Source: Hevea brasiliensis
Taxonomy: Eukaryota; Streptophyta; Magnoliopsida; Malpighiales; Euphorbiaceae
Reading direction: 5' to 3'
DNA length: 64,000 nt
Assembly (NCBI RefSeq): GCF_030052815.1
Contig: NC_079493.1
Span: 124,382,394-124,446,393, forward strand
Positions 62,341 to 64,000 of this stretch are shown here, piece after piece. The notes below the pieces were generated by a model. It was not told where the DNA came from. It saw nothing but the letters and a program-made list of their open reading frames with translations, and did no database searches. The stretch's first letter is position 1; every line of letters begins with the position of its first letter. Position numbers and translations under genes: made by a program.

Positions 62341-63230
62341 AACGGTTGTTTGGCATTAAGGTTGGAATGTAAAAATTGTATTTTAAAAAAAATTATTTTA
62401 AATATTGCTGAAAAAGTAATTTTATTATTTTAATATTTTTATAATTAAAATTATTAAATTTAATTTTAAATTAATTTTCAATACTATTTAATTAATATAT
62501 TTAAAAAAATATTTTTGTAATAATAACTCTAATAATAATGTTGAAAAAAAATTGAAGTGAAAGTTATTTTTTTAAATAATGAAATTATAATTTTATTTCA
62601 ATATTTTTTTTAAAAAAGAATTAAAAAAATTAAGGAGAGAAAATAGGGTGAATCCTAAAATTTATTTTTTAAAATTTTTTATTTTCTTTATTTTCTTCTC
62701 AAATTTTTAAAATATTATTATACTGAAATAAGTGATAGAGAAGTGATTAGATAAACATATATTTTAGAATTGAGATTAAAGGATTGACCGATGTTATGAT
62801 ATAAAGATTAACTATTAATCTAAATATCTTTAAAAAAGTAAAATTTCCTTATATTAAAAAATAATTAAATATCTCAAAATTAAAGACTTATATTGCTAAT
62901 TTTGTGAATATCTTTAAAGATTAATTTTAGAGGATTTTTTCTCTTAATTAACGCAAATGCAAATCGAGAGGAATGGGGGTGGATTGCCTAGAACTCATTT
63001 TATATAATTGCACATAAGGTTATGCAAAGTCTGTTGCTGAAGGTTGCAATTCTTGATTATAATACAGCATGCAAGAGAGTGAGCCCAGTGGCAGATGCGG
63101 CAGGCCCAACAATCTATGTTACGCTACGAAATGGGTCGAGTGCTCATCGCCAATCAGCTCGTTAAACTGAAGTACCAAGCCTAGTAGATAGAAAGAGCTC
63201 CAACAAGCCTTTTGAAAAGGCATATAAACT
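62341..63230. other. A/T-rich intergenic DNA
   Basis: No gene is visible. 62341-62640 continues the similarity to 34540-34856 and 43590-43880. The 29-bp match to 17411-17439 is at 63086-63114. Confidence 0.55.
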
Positions 63231-63249
63231 ATTTTTATATTAGAGTAAA

Positions 63250-64000
63250 GAGGTATTTAGTTCACCTGTTGTATAGTTGACAGTTGATAGATATCTAAAT
63301 AGATAAATTAAAGTATTTGATAAGTTTTAAAAAATAAAGCTGATAGCTAATGGGTAGCTGACATGGTACTCATCAGCTGCAGTTTGTATCAGCTCTATTT
63401 TTAGAACTGCTTTTCATCATCTAATAGCTGATTTGATTTTATTTTTTATTTTGACCATATTATCTTTTTTTTATTTAATTCAAAAATTAATATTATTAAT
63501 ATTTTTATATTTTTCATTTATAATTTTAATATTTTAATTAACACATTTCAACTTCGTTAAAATATTTTTTATTAACAACATAAAATGTAAAATATTTATT
63601 TATATCTAAAAACTTAAAATTAATTATAAATTTTTTCTTTATTAACAATAATAATTATTTTATTATTTTATCTATATTTTTTAAATTATTTAATTATTTT
63701 TTAAAAAATTTAATTATTTTCTTATTTTAATAATAAAATAAATCATATAATATAATAGATTAATAATTATATTTTTATTTTAATAATATAATAAATGATA
63801 TAATATATTAATTTGATAATTGTATATTTAATTTAATAATAAAATAAATTATATAATATATACCCTTATTGGTCATTTCACTTATCAACAGTAACAGTTA
63901 AACATAATTTTACCAAACACTTAATATAAATCAGTTGTCATCAGCTACCAGCTACAGTAACAGCTATCAGCTAACTATCAGCTGTATTCAACAGTTAAAT
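63250..64000. mobile_element. Probable MITE with imperfect terminal inverted repeats
   Basis: The left edge (about 63250-63290: CACCTGTTGTATAGTTGACAG) and the right end of the window (CTATCAGCTGTATTCAACAG at about 63974-63993) are imperfect inverted repeats. Several AGCTGATAG/CTATCAGCT motifs sit inside each end around a very A/T-rich centre. No coding capacity is visible. Target-site duplication cannot be checked because the element reaches the end of the window. Confidence 0.45.

Overview
The window is nuclear DNA from a flowering plant, probably a woody eudicot; Euphorbiaceae is only a guess. The basis is long Ty3/gypsy LTR retrotransposons with plant-type primer-binding sites, a plant-only ankyrin-PGG membrane-protein gene with introns, a hAT-type MITE and very A/T-rich intergenic DNA. 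No bacterial, organellar or viral genes were seen.

About 60% of the window is retrotransposon. (1) 1-14118 is a nest. An old Tekay-like chromovirus (element A) is represented by 1-2299 and 11821-14118. It is split by a second element (B, 2300-11820) with paired ~2.55 kb LTRs, a 5-bp target-site duplication TTTCT and an almost non-coding interior. (2) 19486-22121 is a solo LTR of the same family (TSD CACCA). (3) 23041-33023 is a full-length Tekay-like chromovirus on the minus strand (element C, TSD GTAAA) with recognisable but frame-broken gag-pol. (4) 45785-60528 is a 14.7 kb Athila-type element (D, TSD CTACA). It has a tRNA-Asp-type primer site, gag-pol, a long extra ORF in the env position, and an unusual array of thirteen ~73-bp palindromic units.

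The DNA between the transposons is not random. From about 14 kb to 62 kb it is a decayed head-to-tail tandem duplication on the minus strand. One nearly complete ankyrin-PGG (ACD6/ITN1-like) gene survives at 39128-41483: five exons, with a single-base frameshift in exon 3. Around it lie relics of sister genes: first exons at about 15.3, 16.0 and 38.6 kb and an exon-4 fragment at about 17.8 kb. The non-coding flanks recur in the same order. I name these blocks T, S, P, Q and R. Because the copies are paralogous, they act as empty-site controls for the MITE, the solo LTR and element D.

Many frame breaks and LTR-pair differences are tiny indels near CAG/CTG triplets. Some of the apparent decay may therefore be consensus error in methylated DNA. 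All identities were judged by eye; no alignment or search was run.
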